A DNA stretch of 18,937 nucleotides from JABWBR01 sp036741235 (GCA_036741235.1 DAINSQ010000095.1:1-18937), one strand, 5' to 3'. Shown: positions 7,292-13,736, numbered from the stretch's first letter. Translations and numbers: made by a program. The notes: generated by a model from the letters alone, not told the origin.

Positions 7292-8707
7292 TTAGAAGCG
7301 AAAATAAATGAATGGGTTATAAGTACTGTTAATCAGCGTGATCAGGCTTAGCGAGAACAGGCAGATCAGTGCGAAGCGATGCAATTGTCGCGGCCATTGC
7401 AGGCCGAATGCGGGGGCTTCTATGCGGGCGGCCAAACGGGCGTAATAGGGCAAACTTAGAAAAGCGGCGGCCAACAACGTGAGTATTATTTCAGCGTTGA
7501 GGTACAACCCGGCGTGATGCGTGGAAGCGACATTCCAGCCCGTCATAGCTTTAAGATAAGCGAGCGCATGCGCCAGATTATCGGCGCGAAAAAACACCCA
7601 GCCTGTCAAAACGACCAGAATAACGTACGCATGTCTAACGGGTTGCGGCAGTTGTTGCAACAGGCGCCCCCAGGCCGTTCTTTCGATAATCAGAAAAATG
7701 CCGTGAAATAAGCCCCATACCACAAAACTCCAGCTGGCGCCATGCCACAAGCCGCACAGGAAAAAAACGATCAGGAGGTTGGCAAAGGTGCGCGCCTCTC
7801 CCAACCTATTGCCGCCCAGCGGAATATACAGGTAGTCGCGAAACCAGGTAGATAGCGAGATATGCCAGCGCCGCCAGAAATCCTGTATAGAAGTGGCGAA
7901 ATAGGGGAATTTGAAATTTTCAAGAAAATGAAAACCCAGCATGCGCCCCAACCCAATGGCCATATCGGAATACCCTGAGAAATCGAAATAGATCTGAAAC
8001 GAATAACAAATAATGCCCAGCCATGCCGCCGATGGGCCGAGCGCCTCGACAGGCGCTTCAAAGAGTTTGTCGGCGACGTAGCCCAGGGTGTCGGCCAGCA
8101 ATATTTTTTTTGCCAAACCCACAATGAATCGCTCAATGCCGAGCGCAAAATTATCGAGGCCGACGCGGCGCTGCGCCATCTGCTCGCGCACGTCTACATA
8201 GCGCACAATAGGCCCGGCGATAAGCTGGGGGAATAGGGAGATATACAATGCTACCCGAAGCGGATTGCGCTGGGCGGGCGTTTCACCCCGGTAAACATCA
8301 ACGACATAAGACAAAGCCTGAAAGGTGAAAAACGATATCCCGACGGGCAAATGCACGGGCGCCAGGTAAATAGTAGGAAAATCGCCCCACTGGAATAAGG
8401 CGTTGAGGTTGTCAACCAGAAAGTTGGCGTATTTAAACCCCATCAACAAAGCCAGGTTAATGGCCAATGCAATCGCCAGCCATTGTCGTTTGCGGTGAGG
8501 CTGGTTTTCGATCAACAACCCCGAGGCATAGTTGATAGAGATAGAAAGCAGCATGAGTCCGATGCCCCATCCTTCGCCCCAGGCGTAAAATAACAGGCTA
8601 AAGATCAGTAAAAAAGCGTTACGGGCGGGGATGCCCTTCAACAAGGCGTGGCCCAGCAAGACAAGCGGTAAAAAAGCGAATAAAAAGGTAGTAGAACTAA
8701 AGACCAT
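7292..8707 (-). CDS. AlgI-like MBOAT family membrane O-acyltransferase
   Basis: This 471-residue polytopic membrane protein belongs to the MBOAT family, AlgI/DltB branch. It moves acyl (usually acetyl) groups across the inner membrane for attachment to extracellular polymers. The N-terminus MVFSSTTFLFAFLPL is standard for AlgI-like proteins, and the segments LPVGISFFTFQALSYVVDVY (120-139) and IYFDFSGYSDMAIGLGR (239-255) are family hallmarks. FWRRWHISLSTWFRDYLYI is at 277-295. The invariant active-site histidine is His322 in GLWHGASW (319-326), and a second conserved His335 sits in FHG. Many hydrophobic helices cover the whole length. The gene is followed after 5 bases by its AlgX/AlgJ-like partner and preceded after 23 bases by the DUF1841-like gene. 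Family and partnership are secure; the acceptor polymer is not known. Confidence 0.96.
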   Translation of the reverse strand: MVFSSTTFLFAFLPLVLLGHALLKGIPARNAFLLIFSLLFYAWGEGWGIGLMLLSISINYASGLLIENQPHRKRQWLAIALAINLALLMGFKYANFLVDNLNALFQWGDFPTIYLAPVHLPVGISFFTFQALSYVVDVYRGETPAQRNPLRVALYISLFPQLIAGPIVRYVDVREQMAQRRVGLDNFALGIERFIVGLAKKILLADTLGYVADKLFEAPVEALGPSAAWLGIICYSFQIYFDFSGYSDMAIGLGRMLGFHFLENFKFPYFATSIQDFWRRWHISLSTWFRDYLYIPLGGNRLGEARTFANLLIVFFLCGLWHGASWSFVVWGLFHGIFLIIERTAWGRLLQQLPQPVRHAYVILVVLTGWVFFRADNLAHALAYLKAMTGWNVASTHHAGLYLNAEIILTLLAAAFLSLPYYARLAARIEAPAFGLQWPRQLHRFALICLFSLSLITLINSTYNPFIYFRF

Positions 8708-8730
8708 ACGACCTTTTGCAGAGGTGAAGC

Positions 8731-8985
8731 TTATTTGTCAGCGGGTAATTCGGGCAGTTGTTTCAGCCTGGATACATAACGGGTTTCGTTGTAAGGCTCG
8801 TCGCTTTCCACTACGTCAAAGACTTCCATTAATAGCACGGAGGTGATCATTTCGAGCGCCGTTTGGCGGGTATAGCCCATGTTCATCAGTCGATTAATGG
8901 TAGCCGCCGTTTCAGGCGGGTTGTTGTCGCGCAGTTGATTGTCAACGGCTGCCAGCATCATTTGTTTGACCATTTCTTTGTTCAT
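8731..8985 (-). CDS. Small DUF1841-like protein of unknown function
   Basis: This 84-residue soluble, mainly helical protein has no signal peptide and no cysteines. It reads as a real gene because it is closely packed: 9 bases separate its start from the crotonase stop, and 23 bases separate its stop from the MBOAT start. The pattern DNQLRDNNPPETAATINRL, then GYTRQTALEMITSVL and finally a YNETRYVSRLKQLPEL ending resembles the small helical DUF1841-type domain from memory: a Pro-Pro followed by a helix, a His- or Arg-rich turn, and a Tyr-x3-Leu end. That link is tentative. No catalytic residues stand out and no function is proposed. Confidence 0.75.
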   Translation of the reverse strand: MNKEMVKQMMLAAVDNQLRDNNPPETAATINRLMNMGYTRQTALEMITSVLLMEVFDVVESDEPYNETRYVSRLKQLPELPADK

Positions 8986-8994
8986 AGCGGCGGC

Positions 8995-9771
8995 TTATTT
9001 GTTTTTAAATGCGGAGATGGCTTGTTTTGAAAAATCGCTAAGTACCAGTGAGCCGCTGATGCCTGCCCGTTCTTCGAGCAGTTGATCCCAATGCCCGGCG
9101 CCTTCCCATAATACGGTTTTGAGCTGGTGCATAGCTTCAGGGCTCGATTTGGCTAGGATGCCGGCCAGGCGGGCGATATAGGCGTCCATCTGTTCGATAG
9201 TAGGAAATACTTCGTGGTAGAGGCCTTTTTCCTTAGCCCACTCGGCGGTTTGCCATTCGGTGGCATTGATAGCCAGTTGTGCGAAAGCCGATTGGCCTAC
9301 TTTGCGAGCTACGGCGGGGCCTACAACAAAAGGCCCGATACCCACGGCCAATTCGCTAAGTTTGATGGTAGCTGCATGGGTGGCGATACAATAGTCGGTA
9401 GCTGCCGCCAATCCTACGCCGCCGCCGATGGCTTTGCCCTGTATGCGGCCGATAATCAGTTTGGGGCATTTTCGCATAGCGTTGATCACATTGGCGAAGC
9501 CCATAAAAAAGCGCTTTCCGTTTTCAAAATCGCTGATGGCTGCCAGTTCGTCGAAGCTGGCGCCGGCGCAAAAGGTGCGGTCGCCGGCACTGCGCAACAC
9601 AATGACTTTGGCATCGGCGTCGGCGCCGGCCTCCTCTATGGCACTGGAAAGGCGTTGTAATTGCAATGCAGGCATGGAGTTGTGAGCCGGATGCGAAAAA
9701 GTGATCGTGGCTATACCGCCGTGCAGGTCGGTATCAACGGAGCCCAGGAGTGTTTTATCGTTAACAGACAT
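8995..9771 (-). CDS. Enoyl-CoA hydratase/isomerase (crotonase) family protein
   Basis: This protein has 258 residues if the ATG at 9771 is used. The same frame stays open to 10269, but that extension overlaps the TIGR02757 gene, reads as an out-of-frame shadow of it, and would lie upstream of the TATCTTTG element. The crotonase fold is clear. The first oxyanion-hole segment is CAGAS (68-72), and the second is the QGKAIGGGVGLAAATDY segment (111-127). The usual second catalytic glutamate is kept as Glu140 in KLSELAVGIG. The first catalytic glutamate (Glu144 of rat mitochondrial hydratase) aligns with Gly120, so simple hydratase chemistry is doubtful; an isomerase, hydrolase or methylglutaconyl-type relative are alternatives. 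It acts on acyl-CoA thioesters in the cytoplasm. Its stop lies 9 bases before the DUF1841-like gene. Confidence 0.9.
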   Translation of the reverse strand: MSVNDKTLLGSVDTDLHGGIATITFSHPAHNSMPALQLQRLSSAIEEAGADADAKVIVLRSAGDRTFCAGASFDELAAISDFENGKRFFMGFANVINAMRKCPKLIIGRIQGKAIGGGVGLAAATDYCIATHAATIKLSELAVGIGPFVVGPAVARKVGQSAFAQLAINATEWQTAEWAKEKGLYHEVFPTIEQMDAYIARLAGILAKSSPEAMHQLKTVLWEGAGHWDQLLEERAGISGSLVLSDFSKQAISAFKNK

Positions 9772-9794
9772 AATCAAATCAGGATATCTACCTG

Positions 9795-9802
9795 CAAAGA
9801 TA
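9795..9802 (-). promoter_or_regulatory. Candidate -7 promoter element for the crotonase gene
   Basis: On the minus strand the sequence reads TATCTTTG followed by CA, an exact match to the TAnnTTTG -7 element of Bacteroidota, 23 bases before the ATG at 9771. A TTG at 9821-9819 (minus) lies 16 bases upstream of it, slightly shorter than the usual spacing. The element sits in the 35-base gap after the TIGR02757 stop codon and suggests that the crotonase gene has its own transcription start. Confidence 0.5.
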
Positions 9803-9806
9803 GATT

Positions 9807-10592
9807 TTATTGTAAATCCAATGGATGTTGTCTGAGCACCCCCAAGCCAAATAATGCAAAATCGTATTTGGCGGGGTCGTTGGGGTCGAAATTGCGAAGG
9901 CGGCTGGTGAGCTCGAGCACGGCCGGCCAGTCGGTCTGTTTGCGTTCGAGCAGTCCGAAGCGGCGGGCAACCCTGTCGACGTGCACATCGAGCGGGATTA
10001 GCAATTGTCGGGGTTGGATGCGCTGCCATACCCCAAAATCGACGCCGCAGTGATCGCGTCGCACCATCCAGCGCAGGAACATATTGAGGCGTTTGCAGGT
10101 AGAACCCCGGGCAGGGGTGGCAATGTGTTTTCGGGTACGGGAAGGCGCGTCGGGCAGCGAAAAAAACAAATCGTGGAAGCCTGTCAATGCTTTTTCTACA
10201 TGTTCGTCTTCGGGGGTTATAAACCTGGCGAAGGCGTCTTCCAGCGAGTTGTGCCGACGGTAATACCATTGAAAAAACGAGAGAAAATAAAGCGTGTCAA
10301 GGTATTGAAAGGTGCGGTGTTTGAATTGAGAAAAACGGGCCCGGTCTTTTTCCTCGTGGTGCAGGATAAAGTCGTAGGGCGCGCCGTCCATTAATTCAAC
10401 AAGCTTGTTAGCGCTGTCAATGATCGTTTTGCGTTGCCCCCAGGCCAGCGTTGCAGCCCAGAAGCCGGAAATTTCGATATCCTGGAGCCTGTCGAACCGG
10501 TGGGGAACACTGATGGGGTCGCCGGCGATAAAAGCCGGCTGGTTGTATTGGGTCGCGCTGCGGTCGAGCCACTGTTGCAGGTTGATTTGCAC
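9807..10592 (-). CDS. TIGR02757 (DUF2400) family protein
   Basis: This 261-residue soluble protein belongs to the DUF2400/TIGR02757 family, common in Bacteroidota and distantly related to helix-hairpin-helix DNA glycosylases. Family hallmarks seen are ISVPHRF near 27-33, SGFWAATLAWGQRKTII at 42-58, the STCKRLNMFLRWMVRRD segment at 164-180, LLIPLDVHVDRVARRFGLL at 197-215 and KYDFALFGLG at 242-251. The Lys-Arg pair at 167-168 and Asp202 occupy places that resemble the glycosylase lysine/aspartate positions, but activity for this family is not established to my knowledge. Its start lies 8 bases after the stop of the zinc-ribbon gene, so the two are probably co-transcribed. Length is normal. Confidence 0.92.
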   Translation of the reverse strand: MQINLQQWLDRSATQYNQPAFIAGDPISVPHRFDRLQDIEISGFWAATLAWGQRKTIIDSANKLVELMDGAPYDFILHHEEKDRARFSQFKHRTFQYLDTLYFLSFFQWYYRRHNSLEDAFARFITPEDEHVEKALTGFHDLFFSLPDAPSRTRKHIATPARGSTCKRLNMFLRWMVRRDHCGVDFGVWQRIQPRQLLIPLDVHVDRVARRFGLLERKQTDWPAVLELTSRLRNFDPNDPAKYDFALFGLGVLRQHPLDLQ

Positions 10593-10600
10593 GATTCGGC

Positions 10601-11194
10601 CTATTTGAGTTCCAGGTTGCCGATCAATTTGATCAATTCGTCGCGATAGGCTGCTTTTTTTAGAAAAACGGGCAGCCGGCTAACCATAGCGGTATTTTTT
10701 CGAATGGTATTGCGCGGGGTGACGCCTCTTTCGCGGAGTTTGGCTTGTACAAATTGCTTTAAATACGCCAGATGGTCGTAGTTGTATGCCCAAAGAAGAT
10801 GTTCCCGGAAATTGGTTTGCAGCCAAAGTCTGCATCCGAAAACAGGATCGGTTTTCCATCCCTGGGAGAAAGGCAATTTGGCTGCGGTAGCGTCAAAATT
10901 GCGTTCATCACCGCAGTACTCGCACCTGACAAACAGTTGGGGCGTGATACGATCTGTTTCAAGCAATTTCATGCCCTGTTTACCGCACTCGGGGCATTTG
11001 CGCCTTACAACCAGCCTCACTGCGCCATACCAACTGTTTGGCGGCTCGGCGTGAAAGCAATTCAGGCAGTTGAGCCGATGATCTACTGCTCGTATTAAAG
11101 CCTTTCCGTCGCACTTGGGGCAGTGCACTGCAAAGTGAGTAGCGAAGTCACCCAGCGTAGCGCCGGAATCGGAAAAGCGAAGCGGGTTGTTCAT
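10601..11194 (-). CDS. Double zinc-ribbon protein (TFIIB-type zinc ribbon-like)
   Basis: This 197-residue protein has four CxxC knuckles: Cys25/28 (CPKC), Cys43/46 (CLNC), Cys67/70 (CPEC) and Cys91/94 (CEYC). They should form two zinc ribbons in the N-terminal half. The C-terminal half holds the conserved DPVFGCRLWLQTNFREHLLW region (116-135) followed by NYDHLAYLKQFVQAKLRER (138-156). The same architecture occurs in uncharacterised zinc-ribbon proteins of Bacteroidota and Bacilli that are sometimes labelled TFIIB-type or replication-related. No experimental role is known to me. It has no signal peptide, so it is cytoplasmic, and a nucleic-acid-linked role is only inferred from the ribbons. 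It lies 25 bases after the Rpn-like gene and 8 bases before the TIGR02757 gene. Confidence 0.85.
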   Translation of the reverse strand: MNNPLRFSDSGATLGDFATHFAVHCPKCDGKALIRAVDHRLNCLNCFHAEPPNSWYGAVRLVVRRKCPECGKQGMKLLETDRITPQLFVRCEYCGDERNFDATAAKLPFSQGWKTDPVFGCRLWLQTNFREHLLWAYNYDHLAYLKQFVQAKLRERGVTPRNTIRKNTAMVSRLPVFLKKAAYRDELIKLIGNLELK

Positions 11195-11219
11195 GGCTTG
11201 GCCTTTGCAAGTGAGGCGT

Positions 11220-12236
11220 TTATCTACTGATTACAGTTTGTACAAAACTTTCTTCAACTTCTAATACCCGGGCTATAACATCAATGGGAAAACCTTCTTT
11301 GTGCATCTTGTCGATGGACTGAATGGTTTTGAGGTAGGCGCCTTGAATTTTTCCCTCTTCTCGACCCTGTTCCAGACCTTGTTCCAAACCTTGTTCCAAA
11401 CCTTGTTCCAAACCTTGTTCCAAACCTTGTTCCAAACCTTGTTCACGGCCTTTAGCAATCAATCTGTCGTATGTGGTCATAATTTCAGGTTTTATTGTTT
11501 CAGGAATTTGAACCAGCATTTGATTAAGATTTTCAAGCGTGATATCTGTTACGCTAATCAAATATACAAAAATAGTGACAATAAAGTTTCGGTGTTCAGG
11601 TTTGTCTCCAGTCTGTAACAACAGATGAAAATTAGCTTTTATTGCTGCCTCATCGTATCTCAGTTTATAGGCTAAGAGTGTATTAATTAATAGGCCCGCG
11701 TTCAAGCTTTGAATATGTTCAATTGGGTATTGACTTACATCCGTTAACAGGTAGTCCCATTCTGGTAAGTACTTTTTTAATTCTTCATCCGCTCGTTTAA
11801 ATAAGCTGGAAAATGGTCGCTTGTGCCATTTTCTTTCACCGTGATAAAAAACAAGCGGGATAATAGGCGTGAGCGGGATTTTATTGTTTCTCTGAGCCTC
11901 CCATGTATTGAGCATGTATCGGAGTAGTTGCAAGCGGATATATGGATCAGGACTCGATTTATGCTCAAATAATAGCGCGATGGTTATCTTCCGCCCTTCT
12001 TGCCCGTATGAACAGGTGTAGACTATATCCGAAAAAGACTTGTACAGATCTTCAGAAAGATAGCTGTCTTTTGTAAGCTGAAGTTTCTCCAGGTTGAGCT
12101 TACTCGTAAGCGATGAGGGCAAAAAGACAGCAATATAATCTTTTGCAATATCCAGTCGAGAAAGCGCCTCTTTAAAAAACTTATCATGCGGCTGGTGAAC
12201 GCCGGATTCTGGGTGTTTTCCTTTGGCCATGGTCAT
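11220..12236 (-). CDS. Rpn/YhgA-like (transposase_31) PD-(D/E)XK nuclease family protein
   Basis: This protein has 338 residues from the ATG at 12236. An ATG at 12230 is equally possible, and the farthest in-frame ATG at 12257 lies upstream of a promoter-like element. It matches the Rpn recombination-promoting nuclease / putative transposase family. The opening PHDKFFKEALS (16-26), the PD-(D/E)XK acidic residue Asp70 in SFSDIVYTC, the Glu91-His92-Lys93 core in ALLFEHKSSPD, and TPIIPLVFYHGERKWHKRP (123-141) are all visible. Residues 265-291 are an EQGL tetrapeptide repeat encoded by 12-base tandem units. Such Glu-rich repeats and the Gly-rich REEGKIQGA segment after them are common in this family. 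The gene is visibly AT-richer than its neighbours, hinting at horizontal gain. Rpn proteins cut DNA and promote RecA-independent recombination in E. coli. Activity here is inferred from intact motifs. Confidence 0.9.
   Translation of the reverse strand: MTMAKGKHPESGVHQPHDKFFKEALSRLDIAKDYIAVFLPSSLTSKLNLEKLQLTKDSYLSEDLYKSFSDIVYTCSYGQEGRKITIALLFEHKSSPDPYIRLQLLRYMLNTWEAQRNNKIPLTPIIPLVFYHGERKWHKRPFSSLFKRADEELKKYLPEWDYLLTDVSQYPIEHIQSLNAGLLINTLLAYKLRYDEAAIKANFHLLLQTGDKPEHRNFIVTIFVYLISVTDITLENLNQMLVQIPETIKPEIMTTYDRLIAKGREQGLEQGLEQGLEQGLEQGLEQGLEQGREEGKIQGAYLKTIQSIDKMHKEGFPIDVIARVLEVEESFVQTVISR
11365..11448 (-). repeat. 12-base tandem repeat inside the Rpn-like gene (EQGL repeat)
   Basis: Five identical 12-base units (plus-strand CCTTGTTCCAAA) run from 11377 to 11436. 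They are flanked by a degenerate unit at 11365-11376 (CCCTGTTCCAGA) and another at 11437-11448 (CCTTGTTCACGG). The unit is a multiple of three and encodes Leu/Arg-Glu-Gln-Gly, so slippage would add or remove four residues without changing the frame. Identical third-codon bases in the five units indicate recent expansion. Confidence 0.95.
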
Positions 12237-12246
12237 TATTTTGGGG

Positions 12247-12277
12247 GCAATATACAAAAGAAAAAAACAAAAAACAA
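12247..12277 (-). promoter_or_regulatory. Candidate promoter of the Rpn-like gene
   Basis: On the minus strand a TTG at 12277-12275 is followed after 20 bases by TATATTGC at 12254-12247 and then by CCCCC. The layout fits the Bacteroidota TTG / TAnnTTTG arrangement with one missing T in the -7 part. It ends about 11 bases before the ATG at 12236. If real, transcription begins downstream of the 12257 ATG, which supports the shorter start. Confidence 0.4.
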
Positions 12278-12289
12278 CAAAATGTTTTA

Positions 12290-13507
12290 TTATTCCTCCC
12301 GAATAATAGCCGGTACCCGTTTAGCCCTCAGAGCGGGGGGCAGAGAGGCCAGCATCCCAATTGTAATGACTGTAACTGCAACCACGACAAAATCAAAAGC
12401 GCGCAGGCTGATAGGGTATGCTTCGATAATAAAATCACCCGGGATCGTGATAATGCCTACCGTTTTCTGCAACACATACAGTGTCAGGGCAATCAAATAG
12501 CCTATCAACAAACCGAAGATACAGAGTAGCAACCCTTCCGACAAAAAGATATTGCGGACTGTGTTGTCATTCGCTCCCATTGATTTCAGGATGGCTATAT
12601 CGCGTTGTTTTTCAAGCACTACCATCCACAGGGCCCCAATCATATTAAATGCTACCATGAGCATCATCAGGCTGACTATTGCAAAGCTTAGCCATTTTTC
12701 GATTTTCATCAATCTGAAAAAACCTTCCTCCTGCTGATACCTGTTTTTGACTACAAAACCGGGGCCCAGAGTTGTCCTGATAGACTCATATGTAGCCGGG
12801 ATATCAAAGCCGGGATACAGGCGAAGTTCCAATGCGCTTACTTCAAATTCGAAATTGAGCAACTCGCGGGCAAATTCAATATTGGTAATAACATATTGAT
12901 TGTCAAAATCTTGTTGGATTACAAAGGTGCCTACCGGGTAAGCGAAGCGTTTGGAAAAAGGCTGTTCAAAAGCGCCGGTGGCTTCTCTTTTGGGTAGGTA
13001 AATATTCACCGGGGCGAAAAGGTTGTCGATATTTACGCCCAAACGATTGCGCATGCCCAGCCCCAGCACGGCCAATGCACGCTGGCCGTCTTTGAGCCTG
13101 AATTGCCCTTCTTTTACAGTAGAGTCGATGCGCGTGACCCGCGCATAATTTTCATCTACACCTTTTAATATGCCAAAATCCTGGTTATTGTCGTATTCAA
13201 AAAAAGCAACTTCTTCCAGCGATTGCGATACGGCAGCCACTCCGTCGATCGCCTTGAGACGGGCCATAAATGCCGAATCCGCTTCAAAAGTTTTTCCGCT
13301 GACCGGGGTTATTCGCACATCGGGGTTGAAATTGTTGTACATACCCGTGATGAGGTCCTCAAAACCATTGAATACAGATAGCACCAAAACGAGTGCAGCC
13401 GCTCCCACCGCAATTCCAAAAACGGAGATACCCGTGATGATATTGATGGCGTTGGTGCTCTTTCTGGAGAAAAGGTAACGCTTTGCTATATGCCAGGAGA
13501 GGTTCAT
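12290..13507 (-). CDS. FtsX/LolC-type ABC transporter permease
   Basis: This 405-residue inner-membrane protein has the LolC/LolE (FtsX-like, MacB-type) plan. There is one N-terminal membrane helix (about 23-46), a long periplasmic domain (about 47-270), and three helices near 272-296, 322-346 and 370-390. The N-terminal WHIAKRYLFSRKSTNAINIIT is the typical lipoprotein-releasing permease start, and the cytoplasmic coupling segment EKQRDIAILKSMGA is at 299-312. Such permeases work as mechanotransmitters with a LolD/MacB-type ATPase, most likely in lipoprotein release. No ATPase gene adjoins it, so the partner must be elsewhere. The first gene after the repeat-rich spacer downstream of uvrA, it precedes the Rpn-like gene by 53 bases. 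Confidence 0.92.
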   Translation of the reverse strand: MNLSWHIAKRYLFSRKSTNAINIITGISVFGIAVGAAALVLVLSVFNGFEDLITGMYNNFNPDVRITPVSGKTFEADSAFMARLKAIDGVAAVSQSLEEVAFFEYDNNQDFGILKGVDENYARVTRIDSTVKEGQFRLKDGQRALAVLGLGMRNRLGVNIDNLFAPVNIYLPKREATGAFEQPFSKRFAYPVGTFVIQQDFDNQYVITNIEFARELLNFEFEVSALELRLYPGFDIPATYESIRTTLGPGFVVKNRYQQEEGFFRLMKIEKWLSFAIVSLMMLMVAFNMIGALWMVVLEKQRDIAILKSMGANDNTVRNIFLSEGLLLCIFGLLIGYLIALTLYVLQKTVGIITIPGDFIIEAYPISLRAFDFVVVAVTVITIGMLASLPPALRAKRVPAIIREE

Positions 13508-13514
13508 ACGGGGG

Positions 13515-13522
13515 TAAAAATA
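13515..13522 (-). promoter_or_regulatory. Candidate -7 element upstream of the LolC-type permease gene
   Basis: The minus strand reads TATTTTTA followed by CCCCC, one base off the TAnnTTTG consensus and only 7 bases before the ATG at 13507. A matching TACTTTTA-CCCCCC sits in front of hemJ at the right end of the window. No TTG lies at the expected distance upstream, so support is weak. Confidence 0.3.
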
Positions 13523-13528
13523 GTGGTT

Positions 13529-13571
13529 AATTTGCTGATGTGCTAATTTGCTGATGTGCTGATTTGCTAAT
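13529..13571. repeat. 16-base direct repeat AATTTGCTGATGTGCT
   Basis: Two identical 16-base units occupy 13529-13544 and 13545-13560, followed by a decayed third unit GATTTGCTAAT at 13561-13571. Read on the other strand the unit is AGCACATCAGCAAATT. It is related to the AACCCATCAGCACATT unit found in the opposite orientation at 13712-13736. Confidence 0.9.
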
Positions 13572-13604
13572 AATTACTTTTTTGTACCGGTTTAGGAGGG
13601 TTTA

Positions 13605-13648
13605 GCGATTGGGTTTAGCTGTAATATGAATTAACTAAGCCCTATCGC
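13605..13648. repeat. Imperfect inverted repeat (14-base arms)
   Basis: The arms GCGATTGGGTTTAG (13605-13618) and CTAAGCCCTATCGC (13635-13648) pair over 14 positions with one mismatch and one G-T wobble, around a 16-base AT-rich loop. The hairpin is stronger in plus-strand RNA. No T-run follows it on either strand, so it does not look like a classic intrinsic terminator. The left arm overlaps the second copy of the GGGTTTAGC direct repeat (13598-13606 and 13611-13619). Confidence 0.6.
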
Positions 13649-13690
13649 AAAACTGTTATAATTGATGAATAAAAATATCAGCACAACTTG

Positions 13691-13709
13691 TCCCGAATAG
13701 AATTCGGGA
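13691..13709 (-). terminator. Short perfect hairpin downstream of uvrA, possible weak terminator
   Basis: TCCCGAAT and ATTCGGGA form an 8-base perfect stem with a 3-base loop, 25 bases past the uvrA stop codon. There is no directly adjacent T-run on the minus strand (ACAAGTTGTG follows), so termination is only suggested by its place. It could equally be a dispersed palindromic repeat. Confidence 0.4.
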
Positions 13710-13710
13710 T

Positions 13711-13736
13711 TAACCCATCAGCACATTAACCCATCA
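13711..13736. repeat. AACCCATCAGCACATT-type repeat overlapping the uvrA stop codon
   Basis: The segment TAACCCATCA occurs at 13711-13720 and again, as TTAACCCATCA, at 13726-13736, with a 16-base period. The second copy contains the uvrA stop codon (TCA on the plus strand at 13734-13736). Its reverse complement matches the direct repeat at 13536-13561 at 20 of 26 positions, so the two clusters are inverted relatives flanking the spacer. Confidence 0.75.

Larger units (their letters stand above)
13508..13733. other. Repeat-rich intergenic region between uvrA and the permease gene
   Basis: This gene-free segment of 226 bases contains, left to right, two perfect copies plus a partial copy of a 16-base direct repeat, a doubled GGGTTTAGC, a long imperfect hairpin, a short perfect hairpin, and a second cluster of related 16-base units in opposite orientation that runs into the uvrA stop codon. 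No reading frame of protein character is present. The parts are listed separately. Confidence 0.8.

Noticed and set aside
9772..10269. N-terminal extension of the crotonase frame (166 residues)
   Set aside because: It overlaps the well-supported DUF2400 gene in another frame, and its Arg/Pro-rich sequence is a shadow; the crotonase fold starts after the ATG at 9771.
11365..11448. Possible CRISPR array
   Set aside because: The 12-base units are directly adjacent without spacers and encode an in-frame EQGL repeat inside a gene.
11220..12236. Insertion sequence transposase
   Set aside because: Although the family is named transposase_31, the protein has Rpn-type PD-(D/E)XK motifs, and no terminal inverted repeats or target duplication are visible around the gene.
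13529..13736. Possible CRISPR array or tRNA gene in the uvrA spacer
   Set aside because: The 16-base repeats are contiguous or decayed with no regular unique spacers, and no cloverleaf with a T-loop sequence is seen.
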